In this document: one piece after another, positions 13,979 through 14,910 of the stretch
How the letters are laid out: each line of letters opens with the position of its first letter
Numbering within the stretch: the first letter of the stretch is position 1
From: JBGTBQ01 sp041749275
Lineage (GTDB): Bacteria > Acidobacteriota > Blastocatellia > Pyrinomonadales > Pyrinomonadaceae
Direction of reading: 5' to 3'
DNA: 14,910 bases
Assembly (NCBI GenBank): GCA_041749275.1
Contig: JBGTBQ010000052.1
Coordinates: 1 to 14,910, forward strand
Notes under the pieces: generated by a model
Databases searched by the model: none
Told to the model about the DNA's origin: nothing
The model's input: only the letters and a program-made list of their open reading frames with translations
Made by a program: the position numbers and the translations under genes

Positions 13979-14452
13979 TAAGGTGGTAAACTCGCTGCTC
14001 AACTGGGAGCGACGATAGATGAGCACGCAACGCAAACATTACCGCGCGGACTTCAAGGCCAAGGTGGCGATTGCCGCCATCAAAGCTCAACACACAGTCA
14101 ATGAGATTGCTTTGCAATATAGCGTCCATCCCAATCAGGTGATGGCTTGGAAGAAGCAAGCTCTGGCAGCCATCCCGGATTCCTTCTCGACGCGGCGCGA
14201 ACGGGACGCGCACGCCGACGCGGAACTCAAGGCGCAACTCTACCAGCAGATCGGCCAACTCAAAGTCGAGTTGGACTGGGTGAAAAAAAAAGCTGGACTG
14301 CTCGCTTGAGCAAAAGCGGCAGTTGATCGAACCCGACCAGCGACAGATCAGCCCGCGGCGGCAGCGCCAGTTGCGCGGCATCCATCGCTCGACTATCAAA
14401 CGCCGGCAGCAGTCTACCGCAAGGCATCAACCAAGCAGCGGAGACCACCTTA
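13979..14452 (+). mobile_element. IS3-family element reduced to 474 bp by internal deletion
   Basis: Both ends are present as inverted repeats: TAAGGTGGT at 13979-13987 and its complement at 14444-14452. A further shared CGCTGCT follows, 14 nt in on the left (13993-13999) and 12 nt in on the right (14434-14440). Between them are an intact orfA, the first codons of orfB, and the last codons of orfB ending inside the right repeat. Nearly all of the catalytic orfB is missing. No short target duplication is evident (CGC on the left against AAT on the right), so the exact ends or the age of the insertion are uncertain. Confidence 0.8.
14019..14309 (+). CDS. IS3-family transposase OrfA (helix-turn-helix subunit)
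   Basis: 96-aa DNA-binding subunit of an IS3-type transposase. MSTQRKHYRADFKAKVAIAAIK starts the protein, followed by an HTH (TVNEIALQYSVHPNQVMAWKKQ, about 26-47). A coiled leucine-zipper-like C-terminus (ELKAQLYQQIGQLKVELDWVKKK) ends in AGLLA. GGGAG lies 9 nt before the ATG. The codons for VKKK contain nine consecutive A residues (14283-14291), the kind of run used for programmed slippage in this family. Without a working OrfB it cannot transpose by itself, but the HTH protein could still bind the IS ends. Confidence 0.9.
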   Translation: MSTQRKHYRADFKAKVAIAAIKAQHTVNEIALQYSVHPNQVMAWKKQALAAIPDSFSTRRERDAHADAELKAQLYQQIGQLKVELDWVKKKAGLLA

Positions 14453-14453
14453 A
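14308..14453 (+). pseudogene. IS3-family orfB remnant: N-terminal and C-terminal ends fused
   Basis: From 14308 the frame reads EQKRQLIEPDQ, then QLRGIHRST, the usual OrfB N-terminal region (family pattern: RRQCQLLG-x-x-RSTYY). At about 14393/14394 the sequence jumps, in another frame, to YQTPAAVYRKAST followed by KQRRPP and a TAA at 14451-14453. That is the family C-terminus (YxTPAxVY). The missing interior would contain the whole DDE catalytic domain, so the gene is dead. Confidence 0.85.
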
Positions 14454-14536
14454 ATTGACCGTTTTGTGGTCTTGACATTGGGGAGCACTATAGACTCAAT
14501 TCGGCTTGAGTCAGGCGCAAACCAATTACAGCGGTT

Positions 14537-14645
14537 TGCAATTGGGTGCGACCGTTTAGAGGCGGGCCATGCCCGCCGGTTCAACTTGAGACGGCGGGCA
14601 TTGCCCGCCTCTAAACGGTCGTTGATGTGGTCGCATCCAATTGCA
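14537..14645. repeat. Nested palindromic repeat next to a transposase fragment
   Basis: The outer inverted repeat is 17 bp with one mismatch (14537-14553 TGCAATTGGGTGCGACC; 14629-14645). An inner perfect 19-bp repeat overlaps it (14549-14567 and 14603-14621, containing CGTTTAGAGGCGGGC). Each inner arm begins its own small hairpin (GGCGGGC-CAT-GCCCGCC at 14561-14577; GGCGGGC-ATT-GCCCGCC at 14593-14609). No coding content is seen. It looks like a palindromic repeat inserted in or beside the following transposase gene. Confidence 0.75.
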
Positions 14646-14653
14646 AATTGCCA

Positions 14654-14910
14654 TATTGGATTCATCGCCTGTTGCCGGTCTTGCAACAGACTTTGGCTGA
14701 GTTGGGGATGAAGCCGGAACGAGAGGCTCGTCTGGTGGCCACGAATCCGGAGACGACGGCAGGTGGGGCCAATCTCGCCATTGATGGAACCGAAAGAAGA
14801 CTGCAACGACCCGTGGACCCACTCAAACAAAGAGAAAAGTACAGTGGGAAGAAGAAGGCGCATACGGACAAGAACCTCTTGGTGGTCAACGAGAACACGA
14901 AGAAAGTGAT
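14654..14910 (+). pseudogene. IS5-like DDE transposase, 5'-truncated and cut by window edge
   Basis: An open frame reads YWIHRLLPVLQQTLAELGMK, then NLAIDGTERRLQRP, then LKQREKYSGKKKAHTDKNLL, and runs to the end of the window. The IDGTE stretch (first catalytic Asp region) and the YSGKKKxHTxKN stretch match IS5-family (DDE_Tnp_4-like) transposases. The N-terminal HTH part is absent: upstream in frame there is a TAA at 14612-14614 and then the nested palindrome. It is therefore probably a broken copy; the 3' half lies outside the window, so its state there is unknown. Confidence 0.75.

Overview
The window is GC-rich bacterial DNA. The style of several genes (an RNase E/G with a huge charged insert, solo acidobacterial-type receiver proteins, short Sm-like secreted proteins, many palindromic intergenic repeats) points to an Acidobacteriota genome, probably Blastocatellia/Pyrinomonadaceae-like. 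That placement is inference from protein style, not from a marker gene.

Layout. Positions 1-1566 (minus) hold the N-terminal part of a Rne/Rng-family ribonuclease, cut by the window edge. About 1 kb without a credible gene follows (1567-2614). Then comes a large minus-strand STAND NTPase (2615-5116) with DUF4062, NB-ARC and TPR parts, its own sigma70-like promoter, and four almost identical 120-bp TPR repeats. Between it and acs (5210-5960) lies a repeat-dense gap: a nested palindromic element, a 291-bp tandem array of 13-nt and 9-nt units, and a small inverted-repeat element flanked by 10-bp direct repeats.

Positions 5962-7923 (plus) encode acetyl-CoA synthetase, followed by a perfect 27-bp palindrome. 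A PilZ-domain protein and an AI-2E-family membrane protein form a probable two-gene unit (8093-9791). Two paralogous stand-alone receiver proteins follow (9956-10360 and 10437-10808); the second has lost the phosphoacceptor Asp and the conserved Lys. Convergent to them are ppk1, polyphosphate kinase (10945-13092, minus), and further on a small exported Sm-like/TM protein (13344-13733, minus).

The right end is mobile-element debris: an IS3-family element reduced to 474 bp by one internal deletion but keeping both ends (13979-14452), a nested palindrome (14537-14645), and a 5'-truncated IS5-like DDE transposase running off the window (14654-14910).

The housekeeping genes (RNA turnover, acetate activation, polyphosphate) and signalling genes (PilZ, receivers) are not obviously one pathway. 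The best candidate for an unusual system is the stand-alone DUF4062-STAND-TPR protein with its recently homogenised repeats and the unusual repeat-rich DNA just upstream of it.
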